The notes under the pieces are model-generated. The model searched no databases. It was not told the origin of the DNA and was given only the letters and a program-made list of their open reading frames with translations. Positions 10,586 through 21,840 of a stretch of DNA of 64,000 nucleotides are shown here, piece after piece. Where the stretch lies: positions 2,386,456-2,450,455 of the forward strand of contig QEOQ01000226.1 of NCBI GenBank assembly GCA_010279815.1, written 5' to 3'. The translations under genes and the position numbers were made by a program. This DNA is from Brachionus plicatilis (Eukaryota > Rotifera > Eurotatoria > Ploima > Brachionidae). Position 1 is the first letter of the stretch. Each line of letters begins with the position of its first letter.

Positions 10586-11563
10586 GGCATATATTTTTCC
10601 TAGTAGCTAATTTATTTTTGAAAAATAGATAAAATAAAAGTAGCAAAAATTTTTTTTTTCATAGCTAAAATATTCGAAAAAGTAGCAAAAATACTTTATT
10701 AATAGCAAAAAAAAATACAAGAAAAAATTTAATTTTTTAACTTTTTTCGACCACCTCTTAGGCGCTTAGTTTTAGAAAAAAAATAAAAAGAAACAAAAAT
10801 ATTTATTATTCAAAGCTAACAAAAAACGAATAAAAATTTAATTTCCAACTTTTTTTGGGCGTCCTCTTGGACGCTTGGATGGTTCGGCTTGATTTGTTAA
10901 ATCATTTAATGTTGGTTGACTATCATTTGTTTCACTATTTGCTGTACCGGCGGTTGCTTGTGCTGATGTTGTTGGTCTATTAAACAATTCCGGATTTAAA
11001 GGACCAGCTGAGTTTCTTTCAAGAGCAAAAGAAGCTTTTTTACGTCTACCCCTTTTTGCGTTTTGTTCAATACCCAAATCTAAAGCTGGAAACTTGTCAA
11101 ACTTGGACAATTCGTAACTGATGCCGATTACATGTTTGCAGATGTAGTGTTTTTTCCAATATTGACAAGAACATTTGCTCAATTCCCATACTAGTTCATT
11201 AATTTCTATGATCTTGTATGAATTGTTCCATAACACATATTCTTGAAATGTAAACCAAGGACCAGTTGAGTTCAAATAGTTTCTACAACCTTCTTTAGTT
11301 GCTTCATAATAAACTTTTGTTGACGATACCATATATACAACTCTATTAAGTTCTAATCAGATTATCACTTTCATATTGACAATTTATTTAAATTAGACCT
11401 CAAAATCATTATTAAAAAGTTGCTACATCAAAACATAGATTAGCTATTATATGAAATAATTTAGCTACTGAAAAAAATATTTTTTTTTATTTCAATAAGC
11501 TATTTTGAAAAGTAAATTAGCTACTCGAAAAAAATAAATTAGCTACTAGAAAAAATATATGCC
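10586..11563 (-). mobile_element. MULE (Mutator-like) element with perfect 9-bp target duplication
   Basis: The 978-bp element has terminal inverted repeats of about 34 bp. Both ends, read inward, start GGCATATATTTTT and continue CTAGTAGCTAATTTATTTTT. It is flanked by identical 9-mers ATTTTGTTT at 10577-10585 and 11564-11572, the duplication length typical of MULEs. More TAGCTAC words lie inside each end. It encodes only the C-terminal part of a transposase (10838-11332), so it cannot move itself. Confidence 0.92.
10838..11332 (-). CDS. MULE transposase C-terminus with SWIM finger and AT-hook (164 aa)
   Basis: Residues 54-67 form a SWIM zinc finger, C-S-C-x8-C-K-H (C54, C56, C65, H67), which in MULE transposases lies C-terminal to the DDE core. 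A basic stretch RGRRKK (94-99) follows, then a Ser/Thr/Pro/Asn-rich linker and an AT-hook KRPRGRPKK (153-161). The catalytic core is absent. The reading frame lacks internal stops, so the insertion may be recent. It sits inside the terminal repeats of element 10586-11563. Confidence 0.8.
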   Translation of the reverse strand: MVSSTKVYYEATKEGCRNYLNSTGPWFTFQEYVLWNNSYKIIEINELVWELSKCSCQYWKKHYICKHVIGISYELSKFDKFPALDLGIEQNAKRGRRKKASFALERNSAGPLNPELFNRPTTSAQATAGTANSETNDSQPTLNDLTNQAEPSKRPRGRPKKVGN

Positions 11564-11572
11564 ATTTTGTTT

Positions 11573-12180
11573 TTATTTTTATTTTTTTGTTCTATTTAGA
11601 TAATTAGTACTATATGTTTCTAAAAAAAAGTAATGAATAAAAAATTTTGTTCCAAATTCAGTATTTTTGTTTTTTTTTGCATAAAATAAACACAGGTAAT
11701 AATTATATGCCCATAAAAAGTTTAAAATTTATGAGTTTGCATAAAAATTTAAATAAATTGTCATGATTGCAAAATACATTTGAGCAAGATTGAGCGCTTT
11801 AAATTTGATGATAAATTTTACTTTGCTGTAAAAATGAAAAAACGCCATCATTTTTTTTGACAACTTTTATTTATTTCAACAAAAAAATTTGAAAATAAAT
11901 TAAAATTAAAAAAATTTTACTAAATTGTACTATAAAAATAAAAACCTTAAATTGATCATTAATTTTTCTAATATTAATTTAACAAAATGGTTGTAAACAA
12001 GAAGAAGTTTAATTCTGGCAATCACTAAACCTAGTGAGAAAAGTGACACTTCCCTATCAATTCAAAGTTATAATTTTCATATAATTTTAAACATGTTACA
12101 ACTGTCATAACTTTTTCAATATGTCTATTTAATATTCTTTTGTATTTTATTTAACTTATATTACTTTTATTTTATTTTTT
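11573..12180. other. AT-rich intergenic DNA, nothing recognised
   Basis: No supported gene or repeat in this interval. Confidence 0.5.
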
Positions 12181-12245
12181 TTCTTATTTTTTGTTTTTTT
12201 TAATCTGAAGGAATTTTAGCTTGGCATAGATAAAACAAATAAATT
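12181..12245 (+). repeat. LINE-tail hairpin element, copy 3
   Basis: Core at 12205-12229 (CTGAAGGAATTTTAGCTTGG then CATAG) between a T-rich tract and AAAACAAATAAA. The upstream T-rich sequence (12130-12200) resembles that before the copies at 4619 and 40048. Confidence 0.65.
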
Positions 12246-12424
12246 TAATAGACTATCAAATGTCTATTTTACAATAACGGAATATTTATTAAGAAAAAAT
12301 GAAGAATTTGTCAAAAATTACTGGAGTGATATAATCTAGAAATTTTTTACGTATTTCTATACGCAACAGGTATAAAAGGAACAAAAAAAACATATTCAAG
12401 TGAGAATTTACTTTATTATAGTGT

Positions 12425-12456
12425 TGGGTGGAGGCCAATTTTGGCCAGCCCACCAG
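12425..12456. repeat. GC-rich imperfect hairpin
   Basis: TTGGGTGGAGGCCAA, a two-base turn, then TTGGCCAGCCCACCA can pair along most of its length. It stands out in composition from the surrounding DNA. Function unknown. Confidence 0.4.
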
Positions 12457-12604
12457 CTTACATAAAACAAAGAAAAATTATAAAAAAAATTATTTCTAAA
12501 TAGAAAGGAATATTGATTATTTATAATTTTTAAATATCGATGAGATAAAAAAAATTTAATCATCAGGAATGTTTTTTAAGACAAAACACACTCAATTTTT
12601 TAAT

Positions 12605-12947
12605 GGCATTGTGAATTATGGTACAAAAAACAAAAACAAAATATTAAAAATGCCAAAGCTTATGTTCTGAAGGACCTAAACATGTTCTATAAATTGTAGC
12701 CACTGATACATTCTTTGTACCACCAATATACTGATTCTGCAAAACTCTGCAATAAATCTGCAAAACTCAGAGAATTTTAAATTTGGGATATTATTTTATA
12801 TTAAAAATCCAACTCAACTTTAAGTAGTGGTACAGAGGATGTACCAGTTGCTAAAATTTACAGGACATGTTTTAGTCGGTCCAGAACTTAAGCTTTGGAA
12901 TTTTTAAAATTTTTGTTTTTGTTTTTTGTACCAAAATTCACAATGCC
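12605..12947. mobile_element. Foldback MITE with perfect 9-bp target duplication
   Basis: Inverted arms of about 115 bp begin GGCATTGTGAATT at each end and enclose a short centre (about 12723-12835) with CTGCAAAACTCTGCAATAAA. Identical 9-mers TTTTTTAAT flank it (12596-12604 and 12948-12956). The 9-bp duplication and GGCAT ends match the MULE at 10586, so this is probably a non-autonomous MULE. Confidence 0.88.
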
Positions 12948-12956
12948 TTTTTTAAT

Positions 12957-14518
12957 AAAACTTTTATTTTTTAAAAAATTTCAAAATTTCATTCTATAAT
13001 TCACTAAATTAATTTTAAATTTTTCGAATGCAAAAGTTGCATAAACTTAAAAAAGAAAATTTAAAAATAAACAAAGAATTTATTATAGCCAAAAATTTAG
13101 AAAATTTAGTAGAATTTTCATCTTTTTTTGAAGAACCTTTCAATTACTTTAATTAATCTAAATTAAACTTTTTTTATTTCATTTGCAATTTTTGAAAGTA
13201 AATGGTACCAAATAAATCCTCATAAAAAGGGCAATTTTAAGTTTATAATAAATATATGATGCTCAAAATGACCAAATCAAACTAAAACTATAAAATGAAT
13301 TTTTCTTTTTTAAAAGAATTAGTGCAGAGTTAAATTTTCGGTTTTTACATACTTTGTTAAATCTAAAGGTAAAACCTGCAAAAAATTATTCACTTAATAG
13401 AGCATCATTTTGATGGTGTGCACTGTGCAATGTGCATTTTGTTATTGCAGATTTTATTTTTTTATTTGACATATTGTGTTAAATTCAAAAATGTACCTCT
13501 GTATTATTTCTATTAATAAATGATAATTTATTTGGGCAAATTGAAGTTTCAGATCAATTTTTAAGATCAAAACGATCATTTTAATTTTAAAACTTAATTA
13601 ATCTAATGATTTTGATAATTTTAAAATAATAAATTCTTAACATTACCAGACATGTTATGTCTAATAATGGTTCATTATCAAATTAAAATCAAAATGATTG
13701 ATGTCTAATTAATTTAACAAAAACAGACAATAATTTAAATAATTCAGGTTAAGTTAATTCAATAATTCAAATTTTTAAACTTTTATATCCATTCTTTCAA
13801 ACTTAAATAATTTTATTTTTCGACTTAAATAAATTATAAATTTTAAAAAAAGTAAATTTTTTTGTCTTGAAAAGTAAGTTTTCAATAAAATCAATAAAAA
13901 TATTTATTTATTAATTAATCTATTAAAGTTCAATAAAAAGGGACATTTAAAATTTTAAATTTGAAAATACACTTGACATAACAGGTCAAGTAATTTCTTT
14001 GGAAAAAATTTATTTTATCTCAATTATTAGAAAAAATATTACTATTTATATTTTGATCTTTTGATCTTGATCTCAAACTTCAATTCGCCTTTATTTGATA
14101 GTTTTAGTTTGATTTGATTATTTTGAGCATTTAAAATTGATCAAAAACTTCAAATTTCCATGAAAAGACAAATTTTTATCTTATTACAGATTGGAAAAAA
14201 TTAAATTTCCTCGTAAAAATATCAGCATTTTTAAATTTGTGTGCAAATCAAAAATTAAAAAAAGAAAGATAAGGGATTTCCTTTCAAAAGTACCTAGCTT
14301 CCTCAATTATGTATCAATTCCAAATTTACCAAATTAAAGTTAAGGAACTAGATTTTCCTTTTCTTTTTACAGATTGAAAAAAAATTAAGCATTTATATAC
14401 AAAGTAATGGCCTTTATAGTGTCTGGATTCTTTACAAAAAAAAATTTAAAACGGCCTCATTTAACTCATTTAATTTTGTTCCAATTTTAATAAAAATGGA
14501 ATCAAATTAAAGCTGATT
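12957..14518. other. AT-rich intergenic DNA, nothing recognised
   Basis: Long A/T-rich sequence with no supported gene. Confidence 0.5.
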
Positions 14519-14564
14519 CTACAAAACCAATAAACTGATTCTACAAAACTCTGCAAAATTCAGA

Positions 14565-14892
14565 ACATTGTGAATTTTAGTACAAAAAACAATATAAAAA
14601 ATATAAAAACCTGGACCGACTAAAACATCTTCTGTAAATTGTAGCAACTGATACATCCTTTCTACCACCACTTAAAGCTGAATTGGATTTTGAATATAAC
14701 TTAAAATCCCAAATTTACTATTTTCTGACTTTTGCAGATTTATTGCAGAGTTTTGCAGAATCAGTAAAATGGTGGTACAAAGAATATATAGGTTGCTACA
14801 ATTTACAGAACATGTTTTGGTCCTCCAGAACTAAAGCTTTTGAATTTTTAATATTTTTGTTTTTGTTTTTTGTACCAAATTTGACAATTCCA
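14565..14892. mobile_element. Second copy of the 12605 foldback MITE, interior inverted
   Basis: The ends start ATTGTGAATTTTAGTACAAA and close GTACCAAATTTGACAAT. The centre (GCAGATTTATTGCAGAGTTT) is the reverse complement of the centre of the 12605 copy, so the two lie in opposite orientation. The termini are more degraded and I see no clear duplication. A solo arm-like stretch precedes it (14519-14560). Confidence 0.75.
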
Positions 14893-15530
14893 CTAAAGCT
14901 TAGGAAAGAATGAATCTAATGCTTTATACAGAATGAAAAAAAGTTATTTAAAGTAAAGTTATCGCATTTAAAGGTTTTTGTGCGAATCAAAAAAAAATTT
15001 TAAAAAAATGAAGAAATTAATGGGGCTTTTGAAGTTGATTTCTATTCGATTTATTTATGTATTTAAAAAATTTTAGGCCTCATAGGCAAGTTGAAAAATA
15101 AAAAATATCTGATTTTCAAATCACGTTAAGTTTAATAAATAATTAATCCATTTAAAATTTTATAAAAATCTTAAAATCTAGATTACATAAAAGAGAGGAA
15201 AAAAAAGAAATAAAAATCAAAATAATTAAGAAATTACAGGCTTAAGTTAAAGATTCAAGTAGTCAAAATAAAAGTAAAAATTTAAATTACTATCTAATGC
15301 AATTCTAATTTTATGATCAATAACTTTTGATGGTATTAAATAAACTGGTTCTGCAAAACGTTACAATTTTTAAAAAAGCCGTTTCTTATAGGACCTTACT
15401 CTGCAAATACTGTTTAAAGTAGTGGCTTACCTTCGACTCGATTTTGATGTATAACAAACTTGTCATAGACTGTAATATTTTGCAGGAGCAGTTTTTTTCA
15501 TGCCATTTTTTTTTTTTATTGTAAAAAAAT
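14893..15530. other. AT-rich DNA with a decayed repeat
   Basis: No gene. Near 15060-15085 the word GGCCTCATAGGC recurs in inverted form near 20590, suggesting another old repeat family. Confidence 0.4.
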
Positions 15531-15531
15531 T

Positions 15532-15576
15532 CTGACCGACTTCATGCTCCTTCAGAGAAAAATAAATTAAAATATA
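15532..15576 (-). repeat. LINE-tail hairpin element, minus orientation, split from its LINE
   Basis: Core at 15532-15555 (CTGACCGACTTCATGCTCCT then TCAG), the reverse complement orientation. It lies directly beside the left end of transposon 15579-16946. On the other side of that transposon is the T-rich 3' UTR of the LINE fragment at 17024, so the hairpin was probably the 3' end of that LINE. Confidence 0.65.
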
Positions 15577-15578
15577 TA

Positions 15579-16946
15579 TGGTAACCTAGTCTAAAGGGGT
15601 TATGGGTTAATAGGGTGAACGAATTTGAAAAACCCCTATATCTCCTTCATTTTTAAAGCTACTACCTAAAAAAATATCTTGATATGTAGAACTCGAGGAG
15701 AGAAATCGAATGATATGTGTGAAATATTTAAAAAAAAAATCGTTATATGCTTTTTTTTCTCTTAAAGTTCGACTACGCCTAATGAGGTGAAAAAGCCTCG
15801 AATTAGTGATTCGGGAGAAGGGTGCTTTAAGGCCTTAGGTAATACTTAAGCTCTAACCTATTTCGCTTGTTAGATTCAGCATATGCTAAAGTATCTAAGA
15901 GAATTTTTTTAGAATTTTAGAAAATGTCCTTAGGGCTTCATCTAATGGGATTTTTTTTAGGGCTTAAAAGGTTAAATAGATTTAACCCTATTAGTCAAAA
16001 AAATCACCCAATTAGTCCAAATAAGATTCTATTTAACCCATTTAACCGAATTAGACTATAAAAATGCAGTGACGATATTTTTTAATAATTAAAAAATTGT
16101 AAAATTATTTTCTCTCTCTCACTCTCAAAAAATTTTTTTTTTAAAGCCGAGTTTTTATTTCAAACATAAAAAAAGCAAATTGTTTAAAAATAAGCTAAAA
16201 ATGTCACAGAAAAAAGAAATTCAATCTAAAAAAAAAAATTATGCTGTACAAAATCTAAAATACACAATCAGTGATGTAAATAGTAATAAGCAAAATAAGA
16301 ACAAGAAGAGGCCAAAAATGCCAAAATAGCTAAAAAAGGAACTGGAAGAGGAAGAAGACGACCACGAAAGCTTGTTGAAAGCAAATTAACACCAGATTAA
16401 AATGATAACTTACCAGAATCCGAAATATTGTGTAGCTCATGTGAAACAAAGATGGCTGAAGAGAAAGAAAACACGCCAAAATGGTTATCTTGTGAAAAGT
16501 GCTCAAATTGGGTTTGTTTTAGTTGTTTGTCAAAAGAATTTAAAAAAAAAACAAAAAAAGAATTATTATGTGATGATTGTAAAGATTAACTTTTACTTTT
16601 TTTGAATTCGTTAAAACTCACCTTTGTTCTGTTTCGAATAAATTAAATTAAATGAATTAAATAATTTTATTAAAAAATTCAAAAAATTTTCTTCCTAAAT
16701 GTCAAATGGGTTAAAAGGGTTAAAATTCTTTTTTTGGGGTTAAATTTCGGGCTAATTGTATACAATTTTAGGTGTAATCGGGTTAACCGCTTTAACCCTT
16801 TTGGACCTCACATAATTAACCGCGGAGCTAAAGGGGTTACTCAAAAAATTCGGGAAAATTTGGTGACCATTTTTGAAGTTTTTGAACAAAATGGGTGAGA
16901 AATAAGCAAAAAAAAAATTTGGTCACCCGGTTAGACTAGGTTACCA
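15579..16946 (+). mobile_element. DNA transposon with 18-bp perfect terminal repeats including TA
   Basis: Perfect inverted ends tatggtaacctagtctaa lie at 15577-15594 and 16931-16948. Taking TA as target duplication (15577-15578, 16947-16948) gives a 1,368-bp element starting TGGTAACC, in keeping with the Tc1/mariner/pogo superfamily. GGGTTAA-type words recur inside both ends. It encodes only a C-terminal AT-hook and PHD-like finger (16310-16589). It lies inside the 3' UTR of a LINE. Confidence 0.85.
16310..16589 (+). pseudogene. Transposase C-terminus with AT-hook and PHD-like zinc finger, one in-frame stop
   Basis: One frame reads KKGTGRGRRRPRKLVESK (AT-hook-like), then a TAA near 16398, then NLPESEILCSSCETK and, after 13 residues, LSCEKCSNWVCFSCL, ending ELLCDDCKD before the stop at 16587-16589. 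The spacing C-x2-C-x16-C-x2-C-x3-V-C-x2-C..C-x2-C is that of a PHD-type finger with its Trp before the third zinc pair. PHD-like fingers are found C-terminal to some DDE transposases. The single stop suggests a fairly young pseudogene. Confidence 0.6.
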
Positions 16947-17023
16947 TAAATAAAAATCATAATTATATTTAAATAAGAGTCTTTGGTTAGAGAGAAAGAA
17001 AGATCATGAGGAAAAGATTTATG

Positions 17024-17482
17024 TTAGACCTGCAAAAAATCCTCAATAATTCCTCTACAATTGCAGAGAGGAGTCGGAAAATTGATACAACGAGATTGAA
17101 AACCTAAATTGTACTCTTTTACTAATTGTACTACCATATCTACACTATTTTCTAAAGCATTCCTGACATAGCGCTCAGCTAGTTCATCTAGTCTGTGATC
17201 AATTTTATTAAGAGATAGTTGTGACCAACCTTCATGGTGGAGGATTTCTGAGGGGATATCGAATTTTAATTTTAGAATACTTCTTATAGCAGAATTTTGA
17301 ATAACTTGGAGCATACGAACCAAGTTTTCAGATAGGGTATTTAAAATAGGAAAATTATAGTCTAATATTGAACCTATAAGTGATTTATATACTGTTGATA
17401 AAGTTTTATTACTTAAACCCCATTTGGAGTTTGATAAAATTTTGATAATATTTAGTAATGAAAAACACTTTTGCCACTCACA
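17024..17482 (-). pseudogene. LINE ORF2 C-terminal fragment, copy A
   Basis: From about 17482 down to a stop at 17024, the minus strand reads, with few defects, EWQKCFSLLNIIKIL, KWGLSNKTLSTVYKSLIG, LQVIQNSAIRSILKLKFDIP and LDELAERYVRNALEN. This is the thumb/C-terminal region of jockey/CR1-type LINE ORF2 (KWG...TL..IYKSLI.S.LDY...LQ.IQN.A.R.IL). The upstream RT and endonuclease regions are missing (5' truncation). Its 3' UTR is interrupted by element 15579-16946. Confidence 0.8.
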
Positions 17483-19260
17483 ATCTATTGACTAAGAATC
17501 GAATTGAAATGATCAAATTGAAACAAAATTTACAACCCCGAACAATACTCAACACGTATTGAATTTTTTTGTAATTTAAAAATTTTAATTAATTTGTAAT
17601 AGTACAAATTGTTTTTACATCGCCATTGGGTATAAACTCAGAGTAAAAATAAAGTGGCAAGGAATTAAGAGATATTTACTGCATAATTTGAAATTTTCAA
17701 AAACTTTTTATTCTTTTTAAAAATTTATTGGCTGAATTTTTTAAAATTTTTACTTAATTTTTTCATTAATTTAGTTTAATTCAAAAAAATTGAAATTATA
17801 AATAAAATTAACAATTTAAATAAATTTTATCAGAATTTTTATTATTTTTTATTTTCTTTTAATAATTAAAAACTTGAATGCCTGAAAATAATAAATCTTT
17901 ACATCGAAAAGATATAAAAAATCACTTATAAACCAAAAAATGTTATTCGAATTATTAAAATGAACAAATGAATTCGAAGCTAAACGATTCGATTTTTTTG
18001 TCATGCATTTTTGATCAAAATATATTCATTTAAAAAAAATTTCCAAATTTTTGTCTTTTTTCAAGACAATAGATTTTTAAAAATAATTTGTTTGCATTAA
18101 CGATTCTCAACTATTTAAATTGTATATTGATTCTGCGCTTGTTACTCTAAGTCATCGATGACAATTAAAAACCTATAAAAAAGTACACAATTTAAACAAA
18201 GATTTTTATTTGGGAACAATATTTTGATTTTAGAAAATATTTATAAACAAATTGTTCAATATATAAATAAAAATAGATCTGATCTTTGCTTAAGTAAAGA
18301 CGAGCTATGGAGAGAGAGAGAGAGACAATTTAAACGATCTTAAATAATAAGCTGACATAAAAAAGACCTTAAAAATCATAAAACAAAATTTTGACCAGAT
18401 CAATTAAACAAGTTTTGAATTATAAAAATTAAATTTTTTTAAAGGGTTAAACAAAAAATTGAAAGATTTCAATTTTTAGGCTTTTTTTTTTAGAAATTAA
18501 AATAAATTAAAAAATTTTAATTTTAAGTTATCAAACAAAAAAAATTAACTTATGCATTTTGTTTTATTTTGAATGAAAAAATAATTGTTTTTTTGCTTTC
18601 GAAACAGGCTGAATTTGAAATTTATCTTTTAAATAAATAAATATTTCATTAACTAAGCCTAGGCCATTTTAAGTTGTCTAAAAATTACTCAAAATTTTTC
18701 TTTTCAAGTAATTTTCAAATAAATTTCCAAAAAAAAATTTCTTTAACATTTTGGCAAATACATGGAATAAAAAAAATTTTTTTTTCTCTCAATTTTTGCA
18801 AAGTGAAAGTTATGACAAGTAGTAGAATTAAATTTTTTTTCCCACAAAAAATACAAAATTAGCTCAATCATATTTTTTGTGTGTCGAAAGGAGAATGCTT
18901 TTGATAATTAAGTCGCTAAACATTGCAGCTACCATAATTAGTATTGCATAATCAAAATGTTATGTAAGAAAAAATTTCAAATCCAAAGTAGATATTCGTT
19001 CGAGGATCACTTGATCGAGCAAAAAATTTTACTTAGAGGAATCAATTCAAATTCAAATATTTAAATGTATAAATTTGTGTAAGTGAAAAAATTTGCCTAC
19101 ATTCAATCTATTACGTAATTGTTGCCTCTGTTGAAGAAATACTAAACTCAAATAAACATTTAAGATAATGAATATTGGCTAAAGTTACGTAATATCAGTG
19201 TTATTACGCATACAATGTAGAAAAAAAAAATGAGTTTTGTTGCCAAGACTATATAGTTCT
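17483..19260. other. AT-rich DNA; short GA repeat
   Basis: No supported gene. A (GA)8-type microsatellite lies near 18308-18325. Other frames are low-complexity Phe/Lys readings of A/T tracts. Confidence 0.5.
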
Positions 19261-19530
19261 TTTTGTTGATGCAACATTTTGTTTTTTCTCTCTCGTTCTC
19301 TTTTTACAATTACATTCGCGAATGGGTTCAGGATATGCAGCGAGCAAATGGTGTAACAACTAGGATCCAAACAAAAAGAGTATATAATAGTGTGTGTATG
19401 TGTGTGCATGGTTGTGTGTTTATAATATTTGAAATATTTGAAATTTTATTGCAAAAATTGATACAAAACCCTTGGAAAAAGAGAGGAGAAGAAAGCGAGT
19501 TATTTTTTTTGTTGTTTTTTTTCTTCCCAG

Positions 19531-19656
19531 AGAGTAGCCAAGGCGTCAATTGATCAATTTGAGCGCGCTTTGGCGCACAAGGGCCTTTTTCCGCCCGGGA
19601 GCAACACATCCATCGGTCCAAATAGGCCTTCGGGTCCTCCCGTTCGCAGTTATTGA
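19531..19656 (+). CDS. Candidate 3'-terminal coding exon, family unknown
   Basis: A strong acceptor, a 20-nt pyrimidine tract then TTCTTCCCAG at 19521-19530, opens a 41-codon frame in the only phase without stops. It reads RVAKASIDQFERALAHKGLF then PPGSNTSIGPNRP and ends GPPVRSY. Composition is far richer in G+C than the surroundings. TGA (19654-19656) is followed 38 nt later by AATAAA (19695-19700), fitting a last exon. The preceding exon should end in phase 0; a possible one with a GTGTAA donor lies near 19312-19350, unproven. I do not recognise the family. Confidence 0.45.
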   Translation, partial: RVAKASIDQFERALAHKGLFPPGSNTSIGPNRPSGPPVRSY

Positions 19657-19709
19657 TTTTCTTTCAAGAACTAGAGTATATTTCAAATTATAATAATAAA
19701 TTTACTAAA

Positions 19710-20537
19710 ATTTAAATTTTTTATTTATATTAAAGAGTGGAAAAAAAAATTACGTAACATTAAATATGCAAGCAAATAATATCAAGTTTGCTATTATCTC
19801 AAGGGTTAATATTGTAAATTATTTCGAAAATAACTGCGCAATATTATGAATTTGGCTACAACGGACTAGGATTCAAGGCCGTGAGTGCTCGCTCTGTTCA
19901 TTAGCATATTGTGTTGTGTAATCTCATTGCATTAAAACAATTTTGTGTGTTCAAGAAAATATTATTTTGTTAAGCTCTCGTTGTAGTAGAAAAACAAATG
20001 CCATTTTGAAAATGTACTGCAACTTTTAGTTGCTATCAATTTAAGCCTTAGAGTAACATTACATAATGTTTGCACAGAGCAATGCAGTTAAACAAGCTGG
20101 CGTAACTTTTTGCTCTCTCTTTCAAATAATTTAAATACAATCCTTTGGATTTTTGTTCTTCTCTTTTTTCTTTTCTTTTCATTAATTATTTTGCATTTCA
20201 ATCGATAATTTCATAGAGACAAATGTGAATTAGAATGACGCAAATTAAGACCTTTTAGAGAGTAAAAAGAATGAATAATTTTATTTGTGACTGACTAAGT
20301 GAATAGAGTGATGGGGATCACGTTTTGATTGCGGTCCGATCACGACTATTATGCAATCGCACTATTTTGGAATTAAATTTTAATTTAGATACTATCACGC
20401 GACTTTGAATCCAGCTTCCTGTTCAAAGTGAATGGATACTTGTTTAAATTAAATTTCAAGTAAATTGTAAATGCTATAAAGAGATTTTATACGATGTGCT
20501 GAATAAATCAGTAACTTAAATAATTTAATCTTAGCTT

Positions 20538-20568
<31 letters not shown>

Positions 20569-21300
20569 TTAATTTTTTTTTTTTTTAAGTCGCCTATGAG
20601 GTGCAGTAATTATATAATTATAAATTATATATTAAATGACAAAACATTTCTGTGCAATTCTTTTGTATATCTTCTCTATTGACACTAGAAGCAGCAAGCA
20701 TATTTTCATATTTTCAGGCTACTGCTCACTTGGCAAAGGAGCGCAAAATTTCCATTTGACAATTGATCAAACTCTGGTCTAAAAATTAGTCTAATTATGT
20801 CAAAGTTTAGAACAAAGAAGTGATCTTATTTACTGGTACCAAGTTCTAAAAAAATTTCTTTCTAGCTTTTAGTGTATTGTAAATTTCAATAATTAAATTA
20901 TTAACCAATTCTATTTTCTAAAATTCAAATGCGAATAACTTTTTAATTCACTTTTGAATTTATTTTTTTATTTTGTCAATGTGACTTGGAGCTTAGCAAT
21001 AAATAATAATTGATCAGTTTACCAAACTTGTGAATAGTTTACATTGATGTGTAATTAATGTAAACAGAGAAAGAAAAGTTGGTAGGCATTTGTTATGAGT
21101 GTGTATTCTAGAGTGTAAGTAAAGAAGTTTTGTGAAGAAATGCTTGGCATTAATTGAATTTGTATGCAAGAGTCCGAGTCATTTGATCTCATGTGAAATG
21201 CTCATCACACTGGTCATAGGGGATAGATTTAAGATATTTTTAAAAAAGGTGATTTAAAAGAATGTCTCTATTTTTCTATGTTTTTTTACATTTTTTTTAA
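19710..21300. other. Mostly unique intergenic DNA with possible exons
   Basis: There are pockets of higher G+C: near 19860-19895 a frame ends at a good donor (AAGGCC|GTGAGT). Near 20717 an acceptor (TATTTTCAG) precedes GCTACTGCTCACTTGGCAAA. Near 20316 and 20338 GATCACG occurs twice, 22 bp apart. These could be small exons or regulatory DNA upstream of TRIM71; none is established. Confidence 0.3.
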
Positions 21301-21309
21301 AAATTCTAA

Positions 21310-21840
21310 TAAATTGTCTTTGTGAGTGAAATTCAAAGCAAGGGGGTTAGAAATTTTTAAAATTTAAAAATTTGAAAAATTAAATTATTTAATTTTTGAA
21401 ATTTAGATTTTTAAATTATGTTTATTTTTATTTTATTCTAATTGAGCTTGGTCTCGGATAGAAAAAAATTGATAGAAATTTTTTTTTCCAATTGAATTAT
21501 CTGTGTGAAAAAAATCAAGCAAAGGGGTTAGAAAATATTTTAGATTAAAAAAATTTGAAAAATTAAATTGTTTAATTTTTGAAATTAAAATTTTTGTTTT
21601 ATTTTTATTCTAAAGAAGCTAAGGCTCGAACAGAAAACGATTAAAAATTTTTTTTTTCCAAATGAATTGTCTGTGTGAATGAAATTCAAAGCAAAGCGGT
21701 AAGAAAATTTTTTAGATTTAAAAATTTGAAAAATTAAATTATTTTTTTATAAAATTTTTTGGTTTTGTTTTTTTAATTTTATTCTAATTGAGCTTGGTCT
21801 CGAACAGAAAAAAATTTGAAAAAAAAAAGATATGAAAAAT
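21310..21840 (+). repeat. Tandem repeat of about 170-180 bp, three copies, each with the LINE-tail hairpin
   Basis: Copies start near 21312, 21494 and 21664. Each has TGTGTGAATGAAATTCAAAG-like sequence, an AAATTTGAAAAATTAAATT block, then a T-rich run and a degraded hairpin core (21438-21461, 21610-21633, 21784-21807: CTAATTGAGCTTGGTCTCGG and variants). Unit divergence is moderate. Confidence 0.8.

Noticed and set aside
19185..19621. Minus-strand frames with His/Thr repeats and poly-Phe stretches
   Set aside because: Readings of TG/AC microsatellites and pyrimidine tracts; the plus-strand exon at 19531 explains the GC-rich part.
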